From positions 496,001 to 560,000 of the forward strand of contig VWZS01010865.1 of assembly GCA_013397075.1 (NCBI GenBank): 64,000 nt of DNA, written 5' to 3'. Of this stretch, positions 63,791 to 64,000 are shown in pieces (within the stretch, counting starts at the first letter, position 1; every line of letters begins with the position of its first letter). This stretch comes from Rhabdornis inornatus (Eukaryota > Chordata > Aves > Passeriformes > Rhabdornithidae). A model generated the notes under the pieces. It saw only the letters and a program-made list of their open reading frames with translations, had not been told where the DNA came from and ran no database searches. The position numbers and the translations under genes were made by a program.

Positions 63791-64000
63791 CCTTTAACGT
63801 TTGCCCTAGAAGAAGACTTTTGATCTACAAAGATTTATACCAGTTTAACTAGAAATCACTCAGCGGAGTTAAATGTAAAAGGAAGTTGCAGTAATGCAGT
63901 TGGAGTAACACAGAGCAGGAGTGGGTAATTTTGACATACCAAAGTAAAAACTGGTTTGCAAATGTGACTAAGCAGAGTCACCTGAACAGAGCAATGTCTG

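Noticed and set aside
1..64000. CRISPR arrays, operons, riboswitches, origins or other prokaryotic systems
   Set aside because: The sequence is plainly a vertebrate nuclear genome with spliced genes; no direct-repeat/spacer pattern was seen.

Overview
The window is a piece of a bird chromosome, most likely from a passerine (songbird). Spliced vertebrate genes with canonical GT/AG introns are interspersed with several CR1 LINE fragments, the typical avian retroposon. One short tRNA-Ile/CR1 composite SINE resembles the passerine family TguSINE1. The gene order FAM118A - SMC1B - RIBC2 is the one known from vertebrates (human 22q13.31), where FBLN1 comes next on the right. No FBLN1 exon was recognised before the window ends.

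Layout. Positions 1-3.4 kb hold the last two coding exons and 3'UTR of FAM118A (+ strand) and an upstream intron carrying a CR1. Positions 3.4-5.08 kb are a short spacer between two convergent 3' ends. Positions 5.08-34.82 kb are the complete SMC1B gene on the - strand; I could place all 25 coding exons, giving a 1238-residue meiotic cohesin ATPase with intact Walker A, hinge, LSGGEK signature and Walker B. Positions 34.83-35.46 kb are a GC-rich, CpG-rich head-to-head promoter shared with RIBC2, mostly a 51-bp minisatellite. Positions 35.46-49.0 kb are RIBC2 (+ strand, 7 coding exons, about 379 residues), a microtubule inner protein of cilia and flagella. Positions 49.1-64 kb are gene-free as far as I can see, with a small CR1 3' end and an LTR-like block.

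SMC1B and RIBC2 start about 640 bp apart in opposite directions. SMC1B acts in meiotic chromosomes and RIBC2 in the axoneme, so co-expression in the male germ line is plausible from the families involved; the window itself shows only the shared promoter.

The less ordinary observations are: (1) the promoter minisatellite repeats an RFX X-box-like 14-mer six times; (2) RIBC2 exon 1 has no GT donor where the homologous junction is expected; (3) a perfect 55-bp-arm palindrome lies in RIBC2 intron 1 with a fold-back template-switch signature; (4) a second perfect, spacerless 68-bp palindrome lies in intron 2; (5) there is a tRNA-Ile-derived SINE in RIBC2 intron 6. I saw no sign of a wholly new gene system. 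All calls come from reading the sequence and remembered family features; no search was run.
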